Made by a program: the position numbers and the translations under genes. A stretch of 64,000 nucleotides of DNA from Photobacterium sp. DA100 (GTDB lineage: Bacteria > Pseudomonadota > Gammaproteobacteria > Enterobacterales > Vibrionaceae), in NCBI RefSeq assembly GCF_029223585.1, contig NZ_CP119423.1:868001-932000 (forward strand), in the 5' to 3' direction. Positions 26,696 through 34,569 of this stretch are shown in pieces. Within the stretch, counting starts at the first letter, position 1. Each line of letters opens with the position of its first letter. The notes below the pieces were generated by a model. That model was not told the origin of the DNA, made no database searches, and saw nothing but the letters and a program-made list of their open reading frames with translations.

Positions 26696-27246
26696 TAGCC
26701 TTTACGCTCCCGCATGCTGATCTGTTTTTCAATTTTTGCCAGTGCCATTCGGCAGCGGTGCAGGCGCTCTGCCAATGTGGCTGCTTCGTTTTGTAAGACT
26801 TGTTGCTCTTCAGCGGAGCGGCACTGGCTCAGCGCCCGCTCCTTGTGGCGTTGCATGGCTGCGAGACGCTTTGCCCATACCAGGTGCTGTGCGAGATCTT
26901 GCTTGAGTTCATAGATCGGCTTTTGCCAGTGTCTTGTGCGCTGGGGCTCGTTTTTACGGATAGTCTGGGTGGCGAGTTCACGTTGGATTGCCTGTATTTG
27001 CGAGACAATACGCTCGCAAATATGTTGGGCGCGGGTAGGGTCCAGTTTGCCTTGCTGGTGCTCGCGGCTAAGAGCTTGAATTTCTTCGCGGACTTCTTCC
27101 ACACAAGGTACCAGCAGTTTACCGTGGCAATGAAACAGCTGTTCATCAAACAGTGGGCGCTGGGCTTCTCCCCGCTTGCTATCGGTATCGGCAGCCTTGT
27201 CAGCCAGCTGGGTAGTGAGTGCTTCCAAGCGTTGGAAGTCGAGCAT
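26695..27246 (-). CDS. priC: Primosomal replication protein PriC (PriC/PriN'' family)
   Basis: This 183-residue, highly helical basic protein ends in RLHRCRMALAKIEKQI, which parallels the E. coli PriC C-terminus. PriC helps reload DnaB at stalled forks in the cytoplasm. Synteny with ybaM supports the call, since this family is weakly conserved. It lies 26 bases after the TSUP permease gene on the same strand. Confidence 0.8.
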   Translation of the reverse strand: MLDFQRLEALTTQLADKAADTDSKRGEAQRPLFDEQLFHCHGKLLVPCVEEVREEIQALSREHQQGKLDPTRAQHICERIVSQIQAIQRELATQTIRKNEPQRTRHWQKPIYELKQDLAQHLVWAKRLAAMQRHKERALSQCRSAEEQQVLQNEAATLAERLHRCRMALAKIEKQISMRERKG

Positions 27247-27272
27247 GGGTTGACTCCAAATTCAGTGGTGTA

Positions 27273-28046
27273 CTAAAACCAAGCCTGCAAGGCCAGTTTG
27301 ACGGCCAAAATAATAACCACAGTAACAAAAACAGGGCGAATGAAACGAGCCCCGAAGCGAATGGCTGAGTGAGCGCCGATATAAGCGCCGAGCATCAGGC
27401 AAACCCCCATTGTCAGACCGAGCATAACATTGATATGCCCTAAGATAGCAAAGGTCACCAGTGAGGTCAGGTTGCTGGTAAAGTTCATAGCCTTGGATAG
27501 CCCCGAAGCCATCAAGATATCCAACCGGTAGAGGGCCATGTTCGAGACGGTCCAGAACGCCCCGGTACCGGGGCCGGCAACGCCATCGTAAAAACCTAGG
27601 CTGGTGCCTTGTACCCACTGCTTTTTTGTCAGGCTTGCGGACTTTTCGGGCAGACTGTGGCTGTTTCCCTTTGGGTGCGGGTGCCAAAGGGTATATAGCG
27701 CCGTGGCCAAGATAACCAACGGCAGCATTTTTTCCAGCCATTCGGTGGCAATCAAATCAACCACCAGGGTCCCGGCAATCGCACCAATCAGGGTCGCAAC
27801 GAACGACTGGCGCCAGAATGAAGGCGAAAAGAGCTGCTTTCTGTAGTAGGTCCAGGCGGCTGTCGACGAGGCAAAGGTCGCGGCCAGTTTGTTGGTGCCC
27901 AATGCAATATGCGGTGGCAAACCAATAGAGAGCAGGGCGGGTACGGTCAGCATGCCGCCACCGCCGGCAACCGCATCGATAAAGCCGGCCAGCAGGGCAA
28001 CCGTTCCAAGCAGGAGCCACATGCTAGGCTCAATCATGTCAATCAT
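27273..28046 (-). CDS. TSUP/TauE-SafE family membrane permease
   Basis: This 257-residue integral membrane protein has about eight hydrophobic segments and the family N-terminal motif GFIDAVAGGGGMLTVPALL. Its duplicated counterpart is LGFYDGVAGPGTGAFW. Members export sulfite or sulfonates, but specificity is not predictable. The ATG at 28046 or the one three codons later could be the start. It is 16 bases after dinG. Confidence 0.88.
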   Translation of the reverse strand: MIDMIEPSMWLLLGTVALLAGFIDAVAGGGGMLTVPALLSIGLPPHIALGTNKLAATFASSTAAWTYYRKQLFSPSFWRQSFVATLIGAIAGTLVVDLIATEWLEKMLPLVILATALYTLWHPHPKGNSHSLPEKSASLTKKQWVQGTSLGFYDGVAGPGTGAFWTVSNMALYRLDILMASGLSKAMNFTSNLTSLVTFAILGHINVMLGLTMGVCLMLGAYIGAHSAIRFGARFIRPVFVTVVIILAVKLALQAWF

Positions 28047-28062
28047 TGTTAATTACCTACTA

Positions 28063-30141
28063 TCAGACGTGTTCGATAACACGTTCGAAAGGTGGCAGCG
28101 AATCGAGCAAGGCCTTGCCGTAGCGTCGGGTGATCACCCGGCGGTCGAGCAACACGACCCGGCCCGAATCTTCCTCCTTGCGCAGCAAGCGACCCACCGA
28201 CTGGATCAGTTTCTTGCTGGCTTCAGGTACGGAAATTTGCAAAAACGGGTTGCCGCCCCGGCTTTCGATGTACTCGGCATGAGCCTCTTCTACCGGAGAG
28301 GTCGGTACAGCAAAAGGGATCTTGGTAATGATCAGGTTTTTGAGTAAATCCCCAGGTAAATCAAGTCCTTCAGAGAAACTCCCAGTGCCGAACAAAATGC
28401 TGGGTTTACCTTTTTGACAGTTCTCTTTATGTTTTTTTAGAATGATGTGGCGCGATTCCTCGCCTTGGATCAGCAGCTCCCAGCGATTTTTCTTCGCCAG
28501 CGGGCGTAGTTTGTCGGCCACTTGGTTCATCTGCCAATAGGACGAAAACAGTACCAGGCTAGAGGTTTCACCTTCGAGGTACTCCGGCAGGGTGTCGATA
28601 AGCAAATCGGTAAACTTGTCAGCCTGTGGCTCCAGTGGTAGGGCCGGGATCACCAAGCGTGCGTTATTTTTGTAGTCAAACGGCGAGGCCAAGGCCAAGA
28701 ACCGGGTTGCTTCCTTTTCGAAGATACCGGCCTGGCGGCAAAAATAATCAAACTGGTTCAATGCCCTTAGGGTCGCAGAAACCAAAATAGAGCCGACTGC
28801 ACGGCTCCAGAGCAGTTGGTCGAGGCGGTGGCCGACTTCCAGCGGCGAGACTTCGATGATGTAGTCATTCTCCCTATCCGGACTTTTTTCTATCCAGCGG
28901 GCTAAAGGTGCCCCTTTGTCCTTGTTGGGCTGGGCCATTAGGTTCCAGACCTTTTCAAGGTTTTCCAGACGCTGCAGGTAAAAGCCAGACTCAGTAAGCG
29001 CCTGCTCACCAACCCTTGGCAAAATTTCATTGTCTTTGCTGCGCTCGGAGATCAGATCGTGAATTTTCCCCAGCGCCTGCAGGGCTTTCTTGCTGGCATC
29101 TTTGCAACCCTTTGCCTCTTCTTGCAGCCATGCAGGCAGTTCACCGTGCTCAAAGCGGTAAACGCCGTCTTTATTGAACTGGGCATCGTCGATATTGTTG
29201 GCGATCTGGCGCAGGGAGGGGATCAGCAAGGCGATATTTTCGCTCAGCGCGGTCTGGAAACGGCCTGATTTCTTGTAATCGGCCAGCTCTGCCAGTCTAC
29301 CGACAGACTGATTGAGCTTTTCTAGCCAGTTGGCGGCCCCTTTAAGGCTCGCCGCTGCCGATGAAAAGTCACGTGCAACCTGCGGCAGGTGGTGGGCCTC
29401 GTCGATGACATAGATGGTTTTTTCCGGCTCCGGCAAGATGATACCGCCGCCCAGCTCGATATCGGCCATCAGCAGGGCATGGTTGGCGATGATGACATCG
29501 GCTTTCTCCAGGTGCTCGCGGGCCTTGGCAAACGGGCAGTCCCGGTGCTTGGGCAGGCCGGCATGGCAGCTGTGTTTATCGGCGACAATCTGCTGCCAGA
29601 CGCGATCGGGGATGGTGGTTGGCCAGCTGTCGCGGTCGCCGTCCCATTTTCCGCTCTCGCTGGCTATCAACATCCGCTTCAAAATATCTAAATCAGACTT
29701 TTTAGGTTTTTCATCCCACAAGCTAACCTGTTGATTTTCATCACCACTACAGCTAGCTTCCAGTTTATGGTTGCAACAATAGCGTTGTCGGCCCTTTGCC
29801 AGGATAAAACTGAACTCTTTGGGATAGATGCGATTGAACAGTGGTAGGTCTTTGTTGATCAGCTGCTCTTGCAGGGCAACGGTGGCCGTTGATATCAAGA
29901 CTTTCTTGTTATTGAACACGGCAAAAGGGATGGCCCCCAGTAAATAGGAGAGCGATTTACCGATCCCAGTGCCAGCTTCGGCAACCAGCATGCGGTGCTT
30001 GGCATGGTATTCCCCGCCCAACGTTTTGGCAATTTCAGCCACCAGATAGTTTTGAGCCCTTCTAGGTATAAAGTTATCGAGCTGGTTGCTCAGGTTCTCG
30101 TAGCACTGCTTGATATCACTTTTTATCTGGTTGTGTAGCAT
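28063..30141 (-). CDS. dinG: ATP-dependent DNA helicase DinG
   Basis: This 692-residue XPD-like superfamily 2 helicase has Walker A AEAGTGIGKSLSYLL (about residues 50-65), an Fe-S cysteine cluster region (CCNHKLEASC and following Cys), a DEAHH box and C-terminal SVGRLLRKEEDSGRVVLLDRR. E. coli DinG has about 716 residues. It unwinds R-loops and forked DNA to aid replication through transcription units. No LexA box is evident upstream. First gene of the leftward dinG-TSUP-priC-HDAC-ybaM run. Confidence 0.92.
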   Translation of the reverse strand: MLHNQIKSDIKQCYENLSNQLDNFIPRRAQNYLVAEIAKTLGGEYHAKHRMLVAEAGTGIGKSLSYLLGAIPFAVFNNKKVLISTATVALQEQLINKDLPLFNRIYPKEFSFILAKGRQRYCCNHKLEASCSGDENQQVSLWDEKPKKSDLDILKRMLIASESGKWDGDRDSWPTTIPDRVWQQIVADKHSCHAGLPKHRDCPFAKAREHLEKADVIIANHALLMADIELGGGIILPEPEKTIYVIDEAHHLPQVARDFSSAAASLKGAANWLEKLNQSVGRLAELADYKKSGRFQTALSENIALLIPSLRQIANNIDDAQFNKDGVYRFEHGELPAWLQEEAKGCKDASKKALQALGKIHDLISERSKDNEILPRVGEQALTESGFYLQRLENLEKVWNLMAQPNKDKGAPLARWIEKSPDRENDYIIEVSPLEVGHRLDQLLWSRAVGSILVSATLRALNQFDYFCRQAGIFEKEATRFLALASPFDYKNNARLVIPALPLEPQADKFTDLLIDTLPEYLEGETSSLVLFSSYWQMNQVADKLRPLAKKNRWELLIQGEESRHIILKKHKENCQKGKPSILFGTGSFSEGLDLPGDLLKNLIITKIPFAVPTSPVEEAHAEYIESRGGNPFLQISVPEASKKLIQSVGRLLRKEEDSGRVVLLDRRVITRRYGKALLDSLPPFERVIEHV

Positions 30142-30679
30142 AACTGAAACTTCATAGGGACAGGGTGCGGCATTATAGCACGAACATCTGAATGTGACCG
30201 CTCGCAGGTTTTTGTTATTTGCCTTTTAAAAATGAGAACCAGTTCACGAAATAAGATTGAACTTGTTTCGTTGCATGTAGAGCGAGCGCTATTCAATGCT
30301 AAATCACCACAAATTCCTGCTCTGAATGGTGAATTGTGCTTTTATTGTCCTTTTTTTTCTAAATTTTTAGTTTTTTATGTTGATGTTTGATGGGTTACTT
30401 TTTTATGAATAGGCTGGTTTTATATTAAAACAATGCTCAATTAGCACGCAGGTGCTTTGTAAGTGATTGAATTGAATGGTTGTTGATGTTTTTTTAGTTT
30501 GGATTTAGAAGATTTGACATCAAGAGGAATATTCTGTCAGGATGAGTTCCATAAATTTCGACTCTTTGGTTTTCTTATTGCGTTATATGTTCATAAGGCA
30601 TGAGAAACTGGGGATAAAAAAAGAAAAGGAATTCTGGAAACAGGAATTCCAGTCTAAATAAGAAAAGGCAGTGGATATC
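30142..30679 (+). promoter_or_regulatory. Long AT-rich leader/promoter region of the porin gene
   Basis: No gene is seen in these 538 bases between divergent dinG and the porin. Close to the porin start a hairpin of GGAATTCTG / CAGGAATTCC with a GAAA loop (30628-30650) carries three GGA triplets. It is a possible CsrA or RNA-based control element. The rest is low-complexity T-rich DNA suited to complex porin regulation. Confidence 0.4.
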
Positions 30680-31657
30680 ATGAAAAAGACTCTTCTAGCA
30701 CTATCAGTACTAGCAGCAGGTTCAGCACAAGCTGGTGTAAACCTATATGACGAAAACGGTGTAATCGTTGACCTTTCAGCTGCAGCTGAAGTTCAGTACA
30801 TTCAAGAATACACACCAAACAGCGACCCGTTCCTACGTTTGGATGACGGTGACCTAGCGCTAAACACCACTATCGCGGTTAACAGCCAGTTGAATGCGGT
30901 TGCCGGTATTGCCTTTAAGTTCGAAGATAGCGATGTTAAGAACGACGAGCTATGGGTTGGTCTTGGTGGCGACTTCGGTACCGTTACTTTCGGTCGCCAG
31001 CTATTGATTGCTGATGACTCAGGTATCGGTAAAGACTACGAGCTAGGCGGTGACGGTCTAGATTTCGTTCAGGCAGAAGGCGATCAAACTGTTAAGTACG
31101 TATACGACAACGGCCAATTCTACGCGGGTATTTCTGCTGTTATTGCTGAAGACAACGATGATGCAACAGAAGATACAAGCATCGTTGATGGTCGTCTAGG
31201 TGCTCGTTTCGGTAACTTCGATGCTCGTGTATACCTATACTCTGGTTCTGATGTGAGCGGCAACTTCGTTAGCTTCTTCGATAACAAATCTATGGACATC
31301 GACGGCTACAACCTAGAAGTTGAATACTTCATGGATGCATTTGCTCTAGCTGCTTCTTTCGGCCAGATCGAGTATGAAGATGCAACTTCTGCTAACAAAG
31401 GTAAAGTTGAAGCAGATACAGCAGCACTTGCTGGTTCATACACTATGAACCAAACTACTTTTGCTCTTGGTTACACTTACCTAGGTTGGGATGAAAAGCC
31501 AACTGCTGGTGCTAAGACTTCTGACGACGTAAACACTTTCTACGCGAACGTTACTCAGCAGCTACACAGCAATGTTAAAGCTTACGGCGAAATCGGCTAC
31601 ACAGACGCTGATGACGCAGAGTTCGGCTACGTAGTAGGTATGGAAGTAATTTTCTAA
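30680..31657 (+). CDS. Outer-membrane porin (Gram-negative general porin family)
   Basis: This 325-residue protein starts at ATG 30680 and has a signal peptide MKKTLLALSVLAAGSAQA. It is an acidic beta-barrel with alternating hydrophobic strands and ends in a terminal Phe (GMEVIF) recognised by the BAM machinery. It resembles OmpL/OmpH-type Photobacterium/Vibrio porins. Codon use is strongly biased, as in highly expressed genes. A short GTG-started extension (30671) is possible but would spoil the signal. It is a trimeric channel for small solutes. Confidence 0.88.
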   Translation: MKKTLLALSVLAAGSAQAGVNLYDENGVIVDLSAAAEVQYIQEYTPNSDPFLRLDDGDLALNTTIAVNSQLNAVAGIAFKFEDSDVKNDELWVGLGGDFGTVTFGRQLLIADDSGIGKDYELGGDGLDFVQAEGDQTVKYVYDNGQFYAGISAVIAEDNDDATEDTSIVDGRLGARFGNFDARVYLYSGSDVSGNFVSFFDNKSMDIDGYNLEVEYFMDAFALAASFGQIEYEDATSANKGKVEADTAALAGSYTMNQTTFALGYTYLGWDEKPTAGAKTSDDVNTFYANVTQQLHSNVKAYGEIGYTDADDAEFGYVVGMEVIF

Positions 31658-31685
31658 TCGTCTTTTTCGGTTAAAAACTCTCCAA

Positions 31686-31714
31686 AAAAAGCCGCCTCCT
31701 CAGGCGGCTTTTTG
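31686..31714 (+). terminator. Porin gene terminator
   Basis: GCCGCCT / AGGCGGC stem with flanking A and T runs (AAAAAAA before, TTTTT after), 29 bases past the stop. Confidence 0.88.
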
Positions 31715-31765
31715 TTATCTTAGTGGTGACAAAATTGTGTTATGACAGTGAGTAAGGGATTGATA

Positions 31766-32407
31766 ATGAAAAAATGGTTAGTGACCCTTGGGCTATTGGC
31801 GCTGCCGATGGGCGTGCAGGCAGCCACACTGAGCACCGGCAACAACATCAAGCTGCTGGTGGTCGACGGCAAAAAGGTCGAGTCGTCGTTCTGGTCTGAA
31901 ACTGACAGCATCGAGCTGACGGAAGGGCGCCACCAGGTGGTGGTCCGCTTTGACGGTGAACTCAAAGATGGCTCGAAGAGCAAAATGTACACCACGCGTC
32001 CTTATTTGTTCGAAATGGACGTCCCGAAGCAAGATGCCACCATTGTCTTGCCTCGCCTATCGACCCTGAGCCAGGCCAAAGCGTATTTCCAACGCGGCCC
32101 AGAATGGCAGCTTGAACTGGCGGATGGGACTTCCCATCACCTAAACCATGTCGAGCTGCAGGGCAAGGGCTTTGCCGCCTTCAGCAATATGGAAGCGGTC
32201 GTTGCCGAGTACAACCGCGAGCACGGTATTACCTTTGAAGAGGGGTATGCGGTTGATCTTGAGCAGGCCGCAGTGGAAGTCAGTGACAAAGGGGAAGTGA
32301 GCATTACTGGTGATGCCTTTGTCCAGCTCAAGCTGTGGTACAGCAAGGCGAACGCGGAAGAAAGGGCTGCTTTCGAACAATGGGTGAAGCAGCAATCTGC
32401 TCAATAG
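31766..32407 (+). CDS. YccT-like exported protein (DUF2057)
   Basis: This 213-residue protein starts at ATG 31766 (AAGGGA upstream) and has a signal peptide [20 protein letters not shown]. It is a periplasmic protein with the DUF2057 pattern LLVVDGKKV...[15 protein letters not shown]. coli YccT/CsgI of this family is linked to curli control. Here no such context exists. Lies alone behind the porin terminator. Confidence 0.78.
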   Translation: MKKWLVTLGLLALPMGVQAATLSTGNNIKLLVVDGKKVESSFWSETDSIELTEGRHQVVVRFDGELKDGSKSKMYTTRPYLFEMDVPKQDATIVLPRLSTLSQAKAYFQRGPEWQLELADGTSHHLNHVELQGKGFAAFSNMEAVVAEYNREHGITFEEGYAVDLEQAAVEVSDKGEVSITGDAFVQLKLWYSKANAEERAAFEQWVKQQSAQ

Positions 32408-32494
32408 TGGTAGGATGCAATTTCGTCAAGATTGCACCGCGTAAACGTGGTGCAGTAAATAACAATAGGCGGGAAGGCCCGCTTATTGATGGTG

Positions 32495-32860
32495 TTAGCT
32501 GTCGTGGTGGTAGCGGCTGTGCTCGCGGCAGCTACTGCAGCGTGGCTGGGCCGGATCTTGCTCGAGATCTTCAAGGGTAATTTCTTCTTCGCAATCGACA
32601 CACAGTCCGTACATGCCGAGTTTCACCGAGCACACGGCGGCGTCAACGCGCTCCATCCGGACGGCCAAGTCAAACAGGTTGGGAATAAAAGACGATTTGG
32701 CCATCACGATTAATTCGCTAAGCTCCGCGTTCTCAATTGCCGTTGCCGATGGCACCAAGGTATTGAGCAGCATTTCGTGTTTGAGCTCGCGTGACAACAT
32801 TCCGTGCTCTTGTTCAAGGCGCTGCTGCAGTTGATCGTAAAGTTTATCTGACGTTGTCAT
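32495..32860 (-). CDS. TraR/DksA-like C4 zinc-finger protein
   Basis: This 121-residue protein has an N-terminal helical region and a C-terminal zinc finger CVDC-x(n)-CSSC, as in DksA/TraR proteins that bind RNA polymerase through its secondary channel. It is shorter than DksA (about 150). The DxxDxA tip motif is not evident, so its effect on transcription may differ. It is a DksA relative but not dksA itself. Confidence 0.8.
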   Translation of the reverse strand: MTTSDKLYDQLQQRLEQEHGMLSRELKHEMLLNTLVPSATAIENAELSELIVMAKSSFIPNLFDLAVRMERVDAAVCSVKLGMYGLCVDCEEEITLEDLEQDPAQPRCSSCREHSRYHHDS

Positions 32861-33071
32861 AAGCCTTTCATTCTTTTTATTTGTGATTATTTCAGTCTAA
32901 GACGATTCTTGAGAACGATTGTGATTTGAATCAAACAATTATGGGGTTGTATGACAATAACCTTATTTTCTCTCGGTTTTTGTCTTGGCGTGAATCCGCT
33001 ATATTGGCACCACTTATAAATGATGGCCCATGAGCCATTAACGCGTAATCAGTCAATAAAGGAAGTGTACC

Positions 33072-33188
33072 ATGGAGCAGGGATTTCAAGATCCGTATAA
33101 CGTTAAATATTTCTTTGGCTTTATTGCCGTGTTGGCGTTGCCGACGTTGCCCGCAATCCTGACTTGGGTTGGTATGCTTAGCTCATAA
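33072..33188 (+). CDS. Small membrane protein, 38 residues
   Basis: An ATG with GGAAG eight bases upstream opens a frame reading MEQGFQDPYNVKYFFGFIAV and continuing through one hydrophobic segment (LALPTLPAILTWVGML) to TAA at 33186. A strong terminator follows 29 bases later. Start, ribosome site, span and terminator make a coherent single small gene. I recall no name for it. Its stretch would be skipped by annotation with a 60-residue cutoff. Confidence 0.68.
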   Translation: MEQGFQDPYNVKYFFGFIAVLALPTLPAILTWVGMLSS

Positions 33189-33217
33189 GCATTAACGAGT
33201 TACCCCAGGCTTGACAC

Positions 33218-33254
33218 AAATACCAACAATCTAGTGGTTGTTGGTATTTTTGTT
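33218..33254 (+). terminator. Terminator after the 38-residue membrane protein gene
   Basis: 12-bp perfect stem AAATACCAACAA / TTGTTGGTATTT with an 8-base loop and T-rich tail. Confidence 0.85.
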
Positions 33255-33317
33255 TGCGCTAGCATAGGTATAAACTCGTATTAAAGGGTAAATAGGCGTT
33301 TACAGTGGTTAGGAAGC

Positions 33318-33698
33318 ATGGTTAGAAAAACACTTTTTTTGTTGGGCGGCTGGATCTGTGTGGCTTTGGGGCTGCTCGGGGCCTTTTTGCCGCTGTTGCC
33401 GACGACACCATTTCTGCTGCTTGCCAGTGCGTGTTTTATGCGTGGCTCGCCAAAGCTTAACCATTGGTTGCTGCACCACCCGAGATTCGGGCCGATTTTG
33501 CAAAATTGGCACCATCACCGTGCGGTCTCGAAGCCCGTTAAGCGAAGGGCCAATGTCATGATAGTCGCCAGCTTTGCCCTATCTATATACTTGGTGCCAT
33601 TGCTGTGGCACAAAGTGATGCTGCTGACCATGTTGGTGGTGCTGCTTGTTTGGTTTAACCGCTTGCCTGAGCGGGATAATCCCCCCCTGCAGAGCTAA
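33318..33698 (+). CDS. ybaN: YbaN-family inner-membrane protein (DUF454)
   Basis: This 126-residue protein has two clear hydrophobic regions: residues 5-35 with the family motif LGAFLPLLPTTPFLLLA, and residues 80-110. SD AGGA precedes the ATG. E. coli has ybaN directly before apt, as here. The function is unknown. It is an integral inner-membrane protein. Confidence 0.88.
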   Translation: MVRKTLFLLGGWICVALGLLGAFLPLLPTTPFLLLASACFMRGSPKLNHWLLHHPRFGPILQNWHHHRAVSKPVKRRANVMIVASFALSIYLVPLLWHKVMLLTMLVVLLVWFNRLPERDNPPLQS

Positions 33699-33875
33699 AT
33701 CTTCTGCCAATGCTATCTGGATCATCCTATCGGCGTTGAGTGCGCCGCAATCCTTGCCCCGGTTTGGGAAAAAAATTACTATTTGAACCAGTTTTTCAGC
33801 AGTATGCCGGCATGCTGCTGTATTGTTCAGTTATGGCTCCGCGGCCTTGCCGTTTTGGGAGCATGGAAAAAGATT

Positions 33876-34421
33876 ATGACTCAAGAAAAGCTCGCGTTGA
33901 TCAAAAATAGCATCAAATCCATTCCTGATTACCCTAAGCCAGGGATCCTGTTCCGAGATGTGACGAGCCTGATGGAAGATCCGGAAGCCTACCGTGCGAC
34001 AATGCAGATCCTTATCGATCAGTATAAGGGCAAAGGGATCACTAAAGTGATTGGTACTGAGGCGCGTGGTTTTTTGTTCGGGGCACCTCTCGCGCTTGAG
34101 TTGGGCGTGGGTTTTGTGCCTGTGCGCAAGCCTGGCAAACTGCCTCGCGAAGTGATTGGCGAGAGCTACGAGCTTGAGTATGGCCAAGATACCCTAGAGA
34201 TCCATGTTGATGCGATCAAAGAGGGCGACAAGGTTTTGCTGGTGGACGACCTGTTGGCAACGGGCGGAACCATTGAAGCCACGACGAAACTGGTACGCCG
34301 CCTGGGTGGTGTGGTAGAAGATGCTGCCTTCGTTATCAACCTACCGGATATCGGTGGTGAGGAGCGCCTGAAAGGTATCGGCCTGAGTGTCTTTAGCCTG
34401 TGCGACTTCGACGGTCACTAA
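33876..34421 (+). CDS. apt: Adenine phosphoribosyltransferase
   Basis: This 181-residue purine-salvage enzyme makes AMP from adenine and PRPP. The PRPP-binding motif [13 protein letters not shown] and the family N-terminus [15 protein letters not shown] are present. The ATG at 33876 fits the E. coli length (183). An in-frame ATG at 33783 would add an unrelated 31-residue hydrophobic tail. Its place between ybaN and dnaX is the E. coli order. Confidence 0.95.
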   Translation: MTQEKLALIKNSIKSIPDYPKPGILFRDVTSLMEDPEAYRATMQILIDQYKGKGITKVIGTEARGFLFGAPLALELGVGFVPVRKPGKLPREVIGESYELEYGQDTLEIHVDAIKEGDKVLLVDDLLATGGTIEATTKLVRRLGGVVEDAAFVINLPDIGGEERLKGIGLSVFSLCDFDGH

Positions 34422-34569
34422 TTCTCTTCTGTTAATGCAGATGCTCAGCTCCTCTGGGTCTTACTTTTCGGGGAGCTGGCTAATCATTGGGCGCTCGTTG
34501 GAGCGTCCTCTCGCTCAAAAATCCTCCCTGTGCTAGCATTGAGTTCTTGATTCTGTAAGGTTAGTTAAC

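Noticed and set aside
28063..30200. Possible LexA box ahead of dinG
   Set aside because: CTG and CAG are present near 30140-30160 (CTGAAACTTCATAGGGACAG), but the spacing is wrong for CTGT-N8-ACAG.
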